A stretch of DNA of 64,000 nucleotides from Stagnimonas aquatica (lineage in GTDB: Bacteria > Pseudomonadota > Gammaproteobacteria > Nevskiales > Nevskiaceae). Both the position numbers and the translations under genes were made by a program. Where the stretch lies: contig NZ_RJVO01000001.1 in assembly GCF_003730135.1 (NCBI RefSeq), positions 62,001 through 126,000 of the forward strand. The letters are read 5' to 3'. Below are positions 1-9,132 of the stretch, piece by piece (the stretch's first letter is position 1; every line of letters begins with the position of its first letter). Under the pieces are notes generated by a model. That model was not told the origin of the DNA. It did not search any database and saw only the letters and a list, made by a program, of their open reading frames with translations.

Positions 1-37
1 CCGGCATGGACGCTCCTGCTTTAGGTTTGATTCGATG

Positions 38-74
38 GCAAGATCACAGCCCCTCCAACCAAAGGCGATCTTGC
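38..74. repeat. 8-bp inverted repeat upstream of the first gene
   Basis: GCAAGATC at 38-45 pairs perfectly with GATCTTGC at 67-74 across 21 bases. It ends 20 bases before the first start codon, so it could be a leader stem-loop or a regulator site. Nothing else in bases 1-94 looks like a gene. Confidence 0.35.
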
Positions 75-94
75 AAGTCGCCGGAGTCTAGCCC

Positions 95-703
95 ATGCCT
101 TTCATGCCGGCATCGAAAATTTCGCTATTGATCGGATTCCTTTCGGTCATGCCAATCGCCCATGCCGCCCCCTTCGACCCCGGCGCGGCCATCCGCTTCG
201 GCGACTGGACGCTGGCGCGCCCAGCCCAGGCCGCGACCCCGACCGTACTCACCGGCCAGGTCTACAAGCTGGTGCCGGACAAGGAACGGGCCGAAGAGCT
301 GTTCCTGTACTACAAGGACGGCCAGGAGCGCGCGCTGCTGCTGCGCTTCGAGGCCGAGGGCAAGGACGACCGCGCGGTACTGCGCACCGACTGGCTGTCA
401 GAGCGCCTCAACGGCTGCCGCTACGGCGTGCCGGCCCGGCTGCCGCCGCTGCTGACGGTGTTGGGGATCAAGAAGATGCCGCCGGGCGATCTGCCGGAGT
501 TGCCCGACGACAGCCTGCTGCGCATCGGCAACGAGGGGGATCGCGGACTCCGGCGGGTCGGCGAAGAACTGGTTGCCGACCTCGGCCGCTTCCGCGTGCG
601 GCTGATTGCCGACAGCCCGACTGTGCATGTCGGTGAACCGAGCAGCGGCGATTTCTGCCGATTCGAATCGAAGGCGGCATCTGAACCGGAACTCGCTCCG
701 TAA
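95..703 (+). CDS. Secreted protein of unknown function
   Basis: The protein has 202 residues. A signal peptide is clear: a Lys near the N-terminus, a hydrophobic core, and a likely cut after AHA near residue 24. The mature part is mixed alpha/beta with two cysteines (one in NGCRYG, one in DFCRFE near the end) that could form a disulfide in the periplasm. I recognise no family. The start is supported by GGAG at 83-86, eight bases before the ATG. The DUF4331 gene follows 39 bases later on the same strand, so the two are probably co-transcribed, with a small hairpin between them. Function is unknown; the export call is firm and the gene looks real by codon use. Confidence 0.75.
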   Translation: MPFMPASKISLLIGFLSVMPIAHAAPFDPGAAIRFGDWTLARPAQAATPTVLTGQVYKLVPDKERAEELFLYYKDGQERALLLRFEAEGKDDRAVLRTDWLSERLNGCRYGVPARLPPLLTVLGIKKMPPGDLPELPDDSLLRIGNEGDRGLRRVGEELVADLGRFRVRLIADSPTVHVGEPSSGDFCRFESKAASEPELAP

Positions 704-706
704 CTC

Positions 707-723
707 AGGGGGCTTGACCCCCT
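707..723 (+). other. Small GC hairpin between the first two genes
   Basis: AGGGGG (707-712), loop CTTGA, CCCCCT (718-723). No T-run follows, so it is a weak terminator at most. It could set the ratio of upstream to downstream message or protect the RNA. Confidence 0.35.
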
Positions 724-742
724 AAATTCCGAGGAGATTCCG

Positions 743-2293
743 ATGAACCGTTTTCGCTTGCAGCCCGTCGTGGCTGCGGCTTTGCTGTCGGTGGCCGGCA
801 GCGCCGCCGCATCGAGCCACCGTGAGGCTCCCGCCATCACCGAGTCGCCGAAAGTCGATGGCACCGATTTCTACATGTTCCGCAGCTACGAAGAAGGTCG
901 CTCCGGGTTCACCACGCTGATCGCCAACTACCTGCCTCTACAGGACAGCTACGGCGGTCCCAATTACTTCTTCATGGATCCGGACGCGCTCTACGAGATC
1001 CATCTCGACAACAATGGCGACGCCAAGGAAGACCTCACCTTCCAGTTCCGCTTCAGCAACAAGTTCGGCCAGGCCAATATCCCCAGCCTGGGCGTGGTCA
1101 ACGGCAATCTGGTGATCGGCGGTAACAGCGTGCAGGTGCCGCTGATCAATCTCGGCGGCGGCAGCGGCAGCAACCCGGGCGCGCTCAATGTCACCGAGAG
1201 CTACAGCCTCACCCTGGTGCGCGGCGACCGCCGCACCGGCACGGCCTCGGCAGTGACCAAGCCCGACGGCAGCACCAGCTTCGACAAGCCGGTCGACAAC
1301 ATCGGCAACAAGTCGATCCCCGACTACCCCGGCTATGCCGAGAAGTTCGTCTACGACATCAAGCTGCCCGGCTGCGCCACCAACGGCCGCGTGTTCGTCG
1401 GCCAGCGCCGCGAGGGCTTCGTGGTAAACCTCGGCCAGGTGTTCGACCAGGTCAACCTCAACCCGCTGGGCGCGCGCGACTCTGCCAGCAACACCATCGG
1501 CGACAAGAACATCTCCTCGCTGGCGCTGGAGCTGCCGACCGCCTGCCTCACCAACGGCAACGATCCGGTGATCGGCGGCTGGACCACTGCCAGCCTGCGT
1601 CAGAGCCGCCTGCTGAACCCGGCGCCGACCGGCCCAGTCGGCAATGGCAACCAGCGCGGTCCGGCCGTTGAAGGTGGCGCCTGGACCCAGGTTTCGCGCC
1701 TGGGCTCGCCGCTGGTCAACGAGGTGGTGATCGGCATCACCGACAAGGACAAGTTCAACGCCAGCGTGCCGGCCAACGACGTCGCCAACTTCGGCAAGTA
1801 CGTGCTAACCCCGACCCTGCCGGTGCTGGTCAAGGTGCTGTTCGGCGTGGAACCGCCGGCCACGCCGCGCAACGACCTGCTGGCCGTGTTCGTCACCGGC
1901 GTGACCGCCAACGTCAACGGCACCGCCTTCAAGTACACGGCGCCGGCCAACCAGACCGTGCCGGGCGAGATGCTGCGCCTGAATACCGCGCTGGCGCCGA
2001 CCCCGGTCGCCGAGCAGAAGCAGCTCGGCTTCCTGGATTGCGATCTGGGCGGCTTCCCCAACGGTCGCCGGCCGATCGACGACGTGGTCGACATCGCGCT
2101 GACCGTCGCCGAGGGCGCGCTTACCGGCACCAACGGCCTGCAAACCTGCGATGTCTCCGGCGCCGCTCCGGTGGTGAAGAATGCCGGCGCGGTGGTCAAC
2201 GATGGCGCCATGCCCTCTGCCGACGAATACCTGACCGCCTTCCCCTACCTGGCTCCGCCGCTCGCCGGTTCGGCGCTGGCCAGCCGCAAGTAA
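743..2293 (+). CDS. DUF4331 family secreted protein
   Basis: The protein has 516 residues. A signal peptide ends near residue 24 (SAAAS), and the mature protein begins with the family hallmark SSHREAP, followed by DGTDFYMFRS. DUF4331 proteins are exported proteins of unknown biochemical role with a beta-rich fold, and this length is typical. Four or more cysteines (GCATNG, PTACLTN, LDCDLGG, QTCDVSG) may form periplasmic disulfides. GAGGAG sits eight bases before the ATG. A small lipoprotein follows after 15 bases, and a HupE/TPR pair converges from the other side. I have seen DUF4331, TPR and HupE-like genes grouped in other genomes, but that is recollection. Family call firm, function unknown. 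Confidence 0.9.
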   Translation: MNRFRLQPVVAAALLSVAGSAAASSHREAPAITESPKVDGTDFYMFRSYEEGRSGFTTLIANYLPLQDSYGGPNYFFMDPDALYEIHLDNNGDAKEDLTFQFRFSNKFGQANIPSLGVVNGNLVIGGNSVQVPLINLGGGSGSNPGALNVTESYSLTLVRGDRRTGTASAVTKPDGSTSFDKPVDNIGNKSIPDYPGYAEKFVYDIKLPGCATNGRVFVGQRREGFVVNLGQVFDQVNLNPLGARDSASNTIGDKNISSLALELPTACLTNGNDPVIGGWTTASLRQSRLLNPAPTGPVGNGNQRGPAVEGGAWTQVSRLGSPLVNEVVIGITDKDKFNASVPANDVANFGKYVLTPTLPVLVKVLFGVEPPATPRNDLLAVFVTGVTANVNGTAFKYTAPANQTVPGEMLRLNTALAPTPVAEQKQLGFLDCDLGGFPNGRRPIDDVVDIALTVAEGALTGTNGLQTCDVSGAAPVVKNAGAVVNDGAMPSADEYLTAFPYLAPPLAGSALASRK

Positions 2294-2308
2294 GGGGAGC
2301 AACGCGCC

Positions 2309-2551
2309 ATGATCCGACGCCTTCTGCTTTCCACAGTGCTGGCCCTGGGGCTGGCCGCCTGCGGCGACGATGGTTCGCCGCAGGGGGCCATGCCCACCGT
2401 CAACAGCATCCTGGAGTTCGCCAAGTCCCTGATCGGCACCCAGACTTGCGAGACCAGCCAGCCAGTCAGCCTCAACGGTCGTGAGCTGCTCGACAGCGAA
2501 ACCGCCGCCGGCGATCTCAACAGCGTCAGCATCGGTTGCACTCCGAGCTGA
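2309..2551 (+). CDS. Small lipoprotein, unknown function
   Basis: An 80-residue protein with a clear lipobox (LGLAAC, Cys near residue 21) after a short hydrophobic stretch. Asp residues follow the Cys, which in enterobacteria would favour inner-membrane retention. Two further cysteines, in TQTCET and IGCTPS, could form a disulfide. It starts 15 bases after the DUF4331 stop and is followed by a T-tailed hairpin, so it is probably the last gene of a three-gene unit. No family recognised. Confidence 0.75.
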   Translation: MIRRLLLSTVLALGLAACGDDGSPQGAMPTVNSILEFAKSLIGTQTCETSQPVSLNGRELLDSETAAGDLNSVSIGCTPS

Positions 2552-2572
2552 TTTTTTCTTCGCTTCCCCTCA

Positions 2573-2597
2573 AGGCCCCTCACGGGGCCTATTTTTT
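2573..2597 (+). terminator. Rho-independent terminator after the DUF4331 unit
   Basis: AGGCCCC, loop TCAC, GGGGCCT, then A and six Ts. It lies 22 bases after the lipoprotein stop and separates this unit from the convergent HupE-like gene. The T-run is on the + strand only. Confidence 0.85.
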
Positions 2598-2632
2598 GCC
2601 TGGCGGGGAGGATATTCGTCGTCGGGCCTGGT

Positions 2633-3796
2633 TCAGATCGGCAGCGGCCAGTTCATCGCGAACAGCCGGTCAATCAGCCAGATCAGGCCAGCGGCGGCGA
2701 CCAGCCAGGAGCCCGGCCGCAGCAGCCAACGCCGGTAGCCGGGCCGCTCGCGCAGGACATAGCCCACCGGCACCAGCAGCAGCACCAAGCTCAGCTGTGC
2801 CAGCTCGACGCCCAGATTGAAGCCCAGCAGCGCCGAGACCCGCCCTTGCAGGGGCAGCCCCAGTTCCAGCAGCGCGCCAGCGATGGCGGCACCGTGGATC
2901 AGACCGAAGCCCGCCGCCAGCCAGTGCAGGCGCTGCTGCACCATCGGCCAGAGATTGTTGAGCCCGGCGAACAGCACCGAGGCCGCCACCGCCGATTCCA
3001 CCCAGCGCGACGGCAGGCGGAAGGCCTCCAGCGCCACCAGGCAAAGCGTCAGGGCATGCGCCAGCGTGAAGGCGGTGACCAGGGTAGCGCTGTGCAGCAG
3101 CACCGGCTTGAGTCCTGACACCGGCTGCCAGCGCCCACCCGACCAACGCAGAGCGGCGGGCAGGAACAAGGCCAGCAGGAACAGCAGATGGTCCCAGCCG
3201 CCGAGGACGTGCTCGATGCCCTCGACCAGATACTGGCCGAGCGGCCCGAACACTCCGGGCTCGGCGCCGAAGCGCAGCTGCCGGCGGTCGGGCGCGAAGC
3301 TGCCGCTCTGGCTGTCCTGGGCGTCGCTGCCGTAGCGCAGCCTCAGCAGACCCCGGTGCGAGGCGTCCAGATCAAAAAGCGCCTGGTACCCGAGCAACAG
3401 CTGCCCCGGCCGGCGCGGACACTCAGCCCGCAGTTGGAGCACGGCATAGCGGCCGTCGCGACGGTCGGCGATCTGCAGCCCGGGTTCGACCCGCAGCACG
3501 CAGACATGACCATCGGCCATCACGCTCAGCCGGGAACCGGCGTAGCCGCGAATCGCCGCTTGCATCGCCCGCACCTCGCCCCAGCGGATCTCGCCGTCGC
3601 CATCGGCATCCAGCCCGAGCGCCAGGTCGAGGTCGCGCAGTGCCAAGTCCCAGCGCAGGCTCAGGCCGGCGCCCTCGACCTGGGCGAACAGGTAGGCGGT
3701 GCTACCGGCATGGGCGGCGGCCGGCGGCGTCGGCAGCAGCAGGGCCAGCAGGCACAGCCAGAGCCCGGTGCCTCGGGCCATCAGCGCGGCGCTCAT
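2633..3796 (-). CDS. HupE/UreJ-like membrane protein with an EF-hand loop
   Basis: The protein has 387 residues. A signal peptide (to about residue 29) is followed by a soluble domain of about 170 residues and then a polytopic C-terminal domain with six or seven hydrophobic segments. The membrane part carries HupE/UreJ-type motifs: GGWDHLLF, GLIHGAAIAG and FNLGVELAQ. Family members are thought to move or handle metal ions such as nickel. The soluble part has a canonical EF-hand loop at residues 63-74 (Asp63, Asp65, Asp67, Ile70, Glu74), which suggests calcium binding. It overlaps the upstream TPR gene by four bases, so the two are translationally coupled. Substrate not known. Confidence 0.85.
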   Translation of the reverse strand: MSAALMARGTGLWLCLLALLLPTPPAAAHAGSTAYLFAQVEGAGLSLRWDLALRDLDLALGLDADGDGEIRWGEVRAMQAAIRGYAGSRLSVMADGHVCVLRVEPGLQIADRRDGRYAVLQLRAECPRRPGQLLLGYQALFDLDASHRGLLRLRYGSDAQDSQSGSFAPDRRQLRFGAEPGVFGPLGQYLVEGIEHVLGGWDHLLFLLALFLPAALRWSGGRWQPVSGLKPVLLHSATLVTAFTLAHALTLCLVALEAFRLPSRWVESAVAASVLFAGLNNLWPMVQQRLHWLAAGFGLIHGAAIAGALLELGLPLQGRVSALLGFNLGVELAQLSLVLLLVPVGYVLRERPGYRRWLLRPGSWLVAAAGLIWLIDRLFAMNWPLPI

Positions 3797-5022
3797 GGCG
3801 CCTCCAGGCCGGCGAGGCGGCGCAGCGCTAGATCCTCCAGACCGGTGCTGCGCAGCCAGGCGCGTACCGGCTCGGCCGCGTCGGGACGGCCGGCGGCGAT
3901 GGCCGACTCCAGCAGCAGGCGGGCATCGGCCGGCTCGCGCTGCAGCTGCCAGTTCCGCTCGCTGTGACGCAAGGCCTGCAGAGGATCATCACGCAGCGCC
4001 AGCGCCAGCAGCGCCTCCTCGCGGCCGTGCCCGCTCTCGCCGCGCTGGCGGGCAAGCTGGAAGCGCGCTTCCAGCTCCTCGGCATGCGCCTGCCAACGCG
4101 ACTGGAACGCGAGCTGGCCGGCCTCGGCCAGTCGGCGCTCGGCGATGGCCAGGCGGAGCAGGGTGAGATCGCTGCGGGTGCGGCGCAGACCGCGCTCGAC
4201 CCGCGCGGCCTCGCCTTGCGCCAGCTGAAAATCCGCCCAGGAGGCTTGCAGGTAGACGTCCTCGACCTGCGCCCGGCTGGCCAGCGCCAGGGCCTCGGCG
4301 TAGTAGCGCGAGGCCTGCGCCGGACGCTGCAGGCGCACCGCCAGTTCGGCGGCGACAGTCAGGGCCCAGCGCCGCTCCTCGGCGCCGGCATCGAGGCCGG
4401 CCGGCGACTGCAACTGCCCCTCAAGCGCCGCCAGCATCGGCACCGCCTGCCCCAGCAGACCGCGGGCGTTGGCCAGACAGGTGGTGGCGAGCAGCAGGCT
4501 GCTGGCGCCGATCAGGCGCAGGCAGTCGGCCTGCGACTGCTGCGGCCGGCCCTGCACGGCATGGATGACCGCGCGGACCAGCCGCGCTTGGCTGTCGTCC
4601 GGATCCGCCAGCAACAGCGCATCGAGATCGGCGAGCGCGCCGGCGAAATCGTGCCGCCGCTGGCGCAGCACCGCGCGCAGCCGCTGGATCGCCGGCGGTG
4701 GCGTCGGTACCGACTCCCAGGACTGCAAGGCGGCCTCGGCGACGCCGAACCAGCGCGGATCGGCGCGTGCCCGGCCCAGTTCCAGGGCCTGCTGGGCAAG
4801 ACGCAAAGCCTGCTCGGCAGACTCGGCGGCGGACGGCGTGGAGGCCGACGCCGCGCCAGTCGCGGCCAAACCGCGCAAGGGACTGGCGGCAGACAGCGCC
4901 TGACGCTCGTCGGCCGGGGTGTACGGAGTCTGCGCGACGGCGGCGCTCGTCAGTAGCCACAGTGCGCCGGCAAGCCGGCGGACGAGCAGGACCGCAAACG
5001 CGCGGCGGCGGTCAGCCTGCAT
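3793..5022 (-). CDS. Secreted TPR-repeat protein
   Basis: The protein has 409 residues with an N-terminal signal peptide (hydrophobic residues about 12-30, likely cut after AVAQ). The rest is almost wholly helical and Ala/Leu/Arg-rich, with spaced helix pairs typical of tetratricopeptide repeats, for example around residues 120-165 and 225-260. TPR proteins are scaffolds; no catalytic motif is visible. Its stop codon overlaps the start of the HupE-like gene by four bases, so the two products probably act together at the membrane. The partner could be the convergently encoded DUF4331 protein, but that is inference. Confidence 0.75.
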   Translation of the reverse strand: MQADRRRAFAVLLVRRLAGALWLLTSAAVAQTPYTPADERQALSAASPLRGLAATGAASASTPSAAESAEQALRLAQQALELGRARADPRWFGVAEAALQSWESVPTPPPAIQRLRAVLRQRRHDFAGALADLDALLLADPDDSQARLVRAVIHAVQGRPQQSQADCLRLIGASSLLLATTCLANARGLLGQAVPMLAALEGQLQSPAGLDAGAEERRWALTVAAELAVRLQRPAQASRYYAEALALASRAQVEDVYLQASWADFQLAQGEAARVERGLRRTRSDLTLLRLAIAERRLAEAGQLAFQSRWQAHAEELEARFQLARQRGESGHGREEALLALALRDDPLQALRHSERNWQLQREPADARLLLESAIAAGRPDAAEPVRAWLRSTGLEDLALRRLAGLEAP

Positions 5023-5090
5023 GAAATCTTCCGGGACGTGGGGGCACGTCCCTGCTTACGCGGCCGGCGCGATGCCGGACGCAGCCGTGC

Positions 5091-5402
5091 TCAGCCGAAG
5101 TGGCAGACGTAGTGCAGCGCGTCGAGGGTCTCGATCTCGAAGCTGGAATTGCCCGGCACGCTGAACGACTCGCCGCCCCGGTAATCCTTGCTGGTGGCCT
5201 CGCCCTTCAGGCGCACCCGGCAATGGCCGGCGATGACCTCCATCACCTCCGGCGCGGCGGTGCTGAAGGTGAGCTGGCTGGGCAGGATCACGCCGATGCT
5301 CTTCTTGCTGCCGTCCGGAAGCAGCACGGTGTGGCTGACGCACTGGCCGCCGAAATAGACATTGGCCTTCTTGACGACGCTGACGTTATCGAACTGGGAC
5401 AT
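5091..5402 (-). CDS. ppnP: Pyrimidine/purine nucleoside phosphorylase PpnP
   Basis: A 103-residue small cupin of the DUF1255/YaiE family, now known as PpnP, which phosphorolyses several nucleosides to base plus ribose 1-phosphate. It begins [10 protein letters not shown] and contains [35 protein letters not shown] and a C-terminal HYVCHFG, all close to the family pattern and full length. The reading frame continues far upstream but runs through the rubredoxin gene, so the ATG at 5402 is the sensible start. The Shine-Dalgarno is weak. It sits 131 bases after the rubredoxin gene on the same strand; a shared function is not obvious. Confidence 0.93.
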   Translation of the reverse strand: MSQFDNVSVVKKANVYFGGQCVSHTVLLPDGSKKSIGVILPSQLTFSTAAPEVMEVIAGHCRVRLKGEATSKDYRGGESFSVPGNSSFEIETLDALHYVCHFG

Positions 5403-5533
5403 AACGGGAACGGGATAGGAACGGGGGCGGCATCGCCGATCCACTACGGGCTGGAGCCGGTCGTGGATGCCGCCAGAAACGGGAACCGCCAGACCCCGAC
5501 CGGGGCCTGGCAAACCAGATCCGCGCGGCGCGG

Positions 5534-5698
5534 CTAGTCTTCGACCAGCTCGAAATCCGCCTTGGACGCGCCACAATCGGGGCAGGACCAGCCCGCCGGC
5601 ACGTCTTCCCACTTGGTGCCGGGGGCAATGCCCTCGTCCGGCCATCCCTGAGCCTCGTCGTACACGAAATCGCAGACGAGGCAGCGCCACTTCTTCAT
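5534..5698 (-). CDS. Rubredoxin (AlkG-type)
   Basis: A 54-residue protein translated from 5698 to a TAG at 5534. It starts [11 protein letters not shown] and has both metal knuckles: Cys6-x2-Cys9 and Cys39-Pro-Asp-Cys42-Gly. These bind one iron atom. Rubredoxins pass electrons from an NADH-dependent reductase to AlkB, and the [10 protein letters not shown] and WEDVP segments are typical of alkane-associated rubredoxins. It lies 99 bases downstream of alkB on the same strand, with a strong hairpin between, so it is very probably the electron donor of that enzyme. No rubredoxin reductase is present in the window. Confidence 0.95.
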   Translation of the reverse strand: MKKWRCLVCDFVYDEAQGWPDEGIAPGTKWEDVPAGWSCPDCGASKADFELVED

Positions 5699-5760
5699 AC
5701 AGTTTCTCTAAACAGGCGGTGAATGAGGCGCGAATCCTAGCCGAAGAAGCCCGCCTTTCG

Positions 5761-5788
5761 CCTCCCCGGAGGCTCAGCTCCGGGGAGG
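5761..5788 (-). other. 11-bp hairpin between alkB and rubredoxin
   Basis: CCTCCCCGGAG (5761-5771), loop GCTCAG, CTCCGGGGAGG (5778-5788), perfectly paired. It starts nine bases past the alkB stop and has no T-run on either strand. It could trim expression of the rubredoxin or stabilise the alkB message. Confidence 0.5.
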
Positions 5789-5797
5789 TCTGGCAGC

Positions 5798-6961
5798 TCA
5801 GGCGGCGGCCGAATAGCGGGCGATGACCTGCTCGCGGATGGACGGCTTGATGTTGGCCTTGCGCATGTCGCCACCGTGATGGGCGACCACCTTGGGGTCC
5901 ATCAACCAGAACCACAGCGGCGGGATGTAGGCGAACAGGATCATCGCCGCGTAACCGGAGGGCAGGCGCGGCACGTCCTCGAAGTTGCGCAGGGTCTGGT
6001 AGCTGCGGGTCGGGTTGGCGTGGTGGTCGCTGTGCCGCTGCAGGTGGTAGAGCAGCACATTGGTGACCACGTGGTTGCTGTTCCAGGAGTGGTGCGGCTG
6101 GCAGCGCTCGTAACCGCCGTCGGCGCGCTTCTGACGCATCAGGCCGTAGTGCTCCAGGTAGTTCACCACCTCCAGCAGGCTGCCGCCGTAGACCGCGGCG
6201 ATCACCAGCACCGGCAGCGCCACCCAGCCCAGCCAGGCGATCATCGCGCCCCAGAGCAGGGCGGTCAGCGCCCAGGACTGCAGGTTGTCATTGCTCCAGT
6301 GCCAGACGCTCTTGCCCTCGCGGGCCAGGCGCTTCTTCTCGATCTCCCAGGCCGACTTGAACGAGCCGTAGACGCAGCGCGGCAGGAATTCGTAGAAGGT
6401 CTCGCCAAAGCGCGAGGAAGCCGGATCCTCGGGGGTGGCAACGCGGACGTGGTGGCCGCGGTTGTGCTCGACGTAGAAGTGGCCGTAGAAGCCGGGCGCC
6501 AGGACCAGCTTGGCCAGGAAGCGCTCCAGCGGATCGGTCTGGTGGCCCAGCTCGTGGCCGATGTTGATCGCCAGCCCGCAGCCGACACCCAGCGACAGTA
6601 CCGCGCCCAGCCAGCCGTACCAGGGCAAGGTCTGGCTGGTGATGAACCAGATCATGTAGGCCCACATGCCCAGGTAGACCGGCACCGAGGCGAACAGCGC
6701 CCAGCGGTAGTAGCCGTCGCTGGCCAGGGAACCCATCGCCGAATCCGGGGGATTGGAGTCGTCCTCGCCCATCAGGCGGTCGGCGAGCGGGATCAGGCCG
6801 TAGAGGATGAAGAATCCGAACCAGAGCGTGATCGCCCAGCCGCTGTACTGGTAGGCAAGGGCGCCGGCCATCGGCAGGAACATCACCAGCGCGCCGAGCG
6901 GCCAGAGATAGCGTTTGTTGTCGGTCCAGCTCGCGGGCGTGGGCAGGCTTGCGGTGGTCAT
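5798..6961 (-). CDS. alkB: Alkane 1-monooxygenase AlkB
   Basis: A 387-residue integral-membrane non-haem di-iron hydroxylase. It converts n-alkanes to 1-alkanols using O2 and electrons from rubredoxin. All histidine boxes are present: HELGH (136-140), EHNRGHH (165-171), NYLEHYG (267-273) and LQRHSDHHA (307-315). About six hydrophobic segments lie before and between the boxes, and length matches the family. GGAGGAAG lies about six bases before the ATG. The rubredoxin gene is directly downstream. A palindrome and a possible promoter lie upstream at 6985-7030, similar to one in front of the aldehyde dehydrogenase gene at 25 kb. Chain-length preference cannot be read from the sequence. Confidence 0.97.
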   Translation of the reverse strand: MTTASLPTPASWTDNKRYLWPLGALVMFLPMAGALAYQYSGWAITLWFGFFILYGLIPLADRLMGEDDSNPPDSAMGSLASDGYYRWALFASVPVYLGMWAYMIWFITSQTLPWYGWLGAVLSLGVGCGLAINIGHELGHQTDPLERFLAKLVLAPGFYGHFYVEHNRGHHVRVATPEDPASSRFGETFYEFLPRCVYGSFKSAWEIEKKRLAREGKSVWHWSNDNLQSWALTALLWGAMIAWLGWVALPVLVIAAVYGGSLLEVVNYLEHYGLMRQKRADGGYERCQPHHSWNSNHVVTNVLLYHLQRHSDHHANPTRSYQTLRNFEDVPRLPSGYAAMILFAYIPPLWFWLMDPKVVAHHGGDMRKANIKPSIREQVIARYSAAA

Positions 6962-6984
6962 GCGTCTTCCTCCAGGTAGGTTCT

Positions 6985-7030
6985 AAAACGACCGTTCAAT
7001 TAGGATCATGGCGATCCACAGGAAAGTCAA
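6985..7030 (-). promoter_or_regulatory. Putative alkB promoter and operator
   Basis: Read on the minus strand: TTGACT at 7030-7025, 17 bases, then GATCCT at 7007-7002, a modest sigma70-like pair. Immediately downstream lies the half-palindrome TGAACG-GT-CGTTTT at 6998-6985. The same ATTGAACG core occurs before the aldehyde dehydrogenase gene at 25575-25590. A repressor bound here would block initiation. The rest of the 240-base gap to 7201 shows nothing else I can support. Confidence 0.4.
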
Positions 7031-7201
7031 CTGCCGTTCGCCGGACGGGCGTCCGCGCCGAAATCCAGGGCCAGGACCGGCACCCGTGCTCCGCCCGCCG
7101 AGGAGCCCCGCCGATCCTCGCCCAGGCACGGACACCCGGCCGCAGGCCGACACAAGGGGCTTCCTTGGAAACGGCTGTCGCTCTGGACAGCGGCGATCCG
7201 C

Positions 7202-8418
7202 TTACTCGTGCCGCAACGCGGTGATCGGGTCCAGCCGCGAGGCCCGCAGCGCCGGGTAGAGCCCGAAGGCGACGCCCACCAGGGCCGAGAAGCCGACGGC
7301 CAGCCCCACCACCGCCGGCGAGATCAGCAGGCTCCAGCCGAACTGCTGCGCCAGGTAGCTGGCGGCGGCCACGCCCAGCAGCACGCCCAGCACTCCGCCC
7401 AGGGCGGAGAGCATCGAGGCCTCGGCCAGGAACTGCGCGAGGATGTCCACCGGCCGCGCACCGAGCGCCATGCGCAGGCCGATTTCGCGGGTGCGTTCGG
7501 TGACCGACACCAGCATGATGTTCATCACCCCGATGCCGCCGACCAGCAGCGACACCCCGGCCACCGCCGCCAGCAGGGTGCTGAAGGTCTTGGTCGACTC
7601 GCTGCGTGCCTCGGCCATCTCGGTGAGGTTGCGGATGTTGAAGTCGTCGGGCTTGGCACCCAGACGATGGCGCTCGCGCAGCAGTTCGGAAATCGCGGTC
7701 TGCGCCTGCTCCAGTTGGCCATCCTGCGCGCGCACCTGGATGCTGCCGGCGATGTAGTTGGCCAGCCCGGCGCTGAACTTGGTGCGGTAGGCGCTGGTGG
7801 GGATGAAGGCAGCATCGTCGTAGTCCTGGCCCATCGCCGACTGGCCTTTCTTGGCCAGCACGCCGAGCACGGTGAACGGCGTGTTGCTGATGCGCACCGT
7901 CTGCCCGACCGGCGAAGCCTCGCCGAACAGGTTCTCGGCCACCGTCGCGCCCAGCACTACCACCTTGCGGGTGGCGTCGAGATCGCTCTGGCTGAACAGC
8001 GCGCCATCGGCCGCCGCCCAGTCGCGGATCACGAAGAACTCCGGCGAGGTGCCGGTGATCTGGGTGGTCCAGTTGCCGGATTCGGCGACCAGATTGCCGT
8101 TGGCGCGCAACTGCGGCGCCGCCGCCAGCACCGAATCGACCTGGGTCTGGATCGCCTTGAGATCGGCCCAGGTGAGCGTCGGCTGGCTGCCGAAGCCGCC
8201 GCGCACGCCGCCCGCCTGCGAGGAGCCCGACAGGACCACCAGCAGATTGGTGCCCATCGAGGCGAAGGCCGCATCGACCTTGGCGCGCGCGCCGGAGCCG
8301 ATCGCCACCATCGCGATCACCGCCGCCACGCCGATGACGATGCCCAGCGCGGTGAGCGCCGAACGCAGGGTGTTGCGGGCCAGCGCGCTGAGCGCGGTGT
8401 AGAGGGTTTCCAGGGGAT

Positions 8419-8422
<4 letters not shown>
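7202..8422 (-). CDS. MacB-type ABC transporter permease
   Basis: A 406-residue permease with the MacB/FtsX plan: one N-terminal membrane helix (about residues 20-42, ALGIVIGVAAVIAMVAIG), a large periplasmic domain (about 45-270), then three helices, including SLLVGGIGVMNIMLVSVTER and a C-terminal ALRASRLDPITALRHE. Unlike MacB itself, no ATPase is fused; that is the overlapping upstream gene at 8419-9132. With the adaptor gene it forms a three-gene operon for a tripartite exporter of peptides, glycolipids or macrolide-like compounds. No outer-membrane channel gene is adjacent. Confidence 0.93.

Positions 8423-9131
<709 letters not shown>

Positions 9132-9132
<1 letters not shown>

Noticed and set aside
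5403-5915. N-terminal extension of PpnP to 5915
   Set aside because: The extension passes through the rubredoxin gene and into alkB; PpnP is a 95-105 residue family and the ATG at 5402 gives exactly that.
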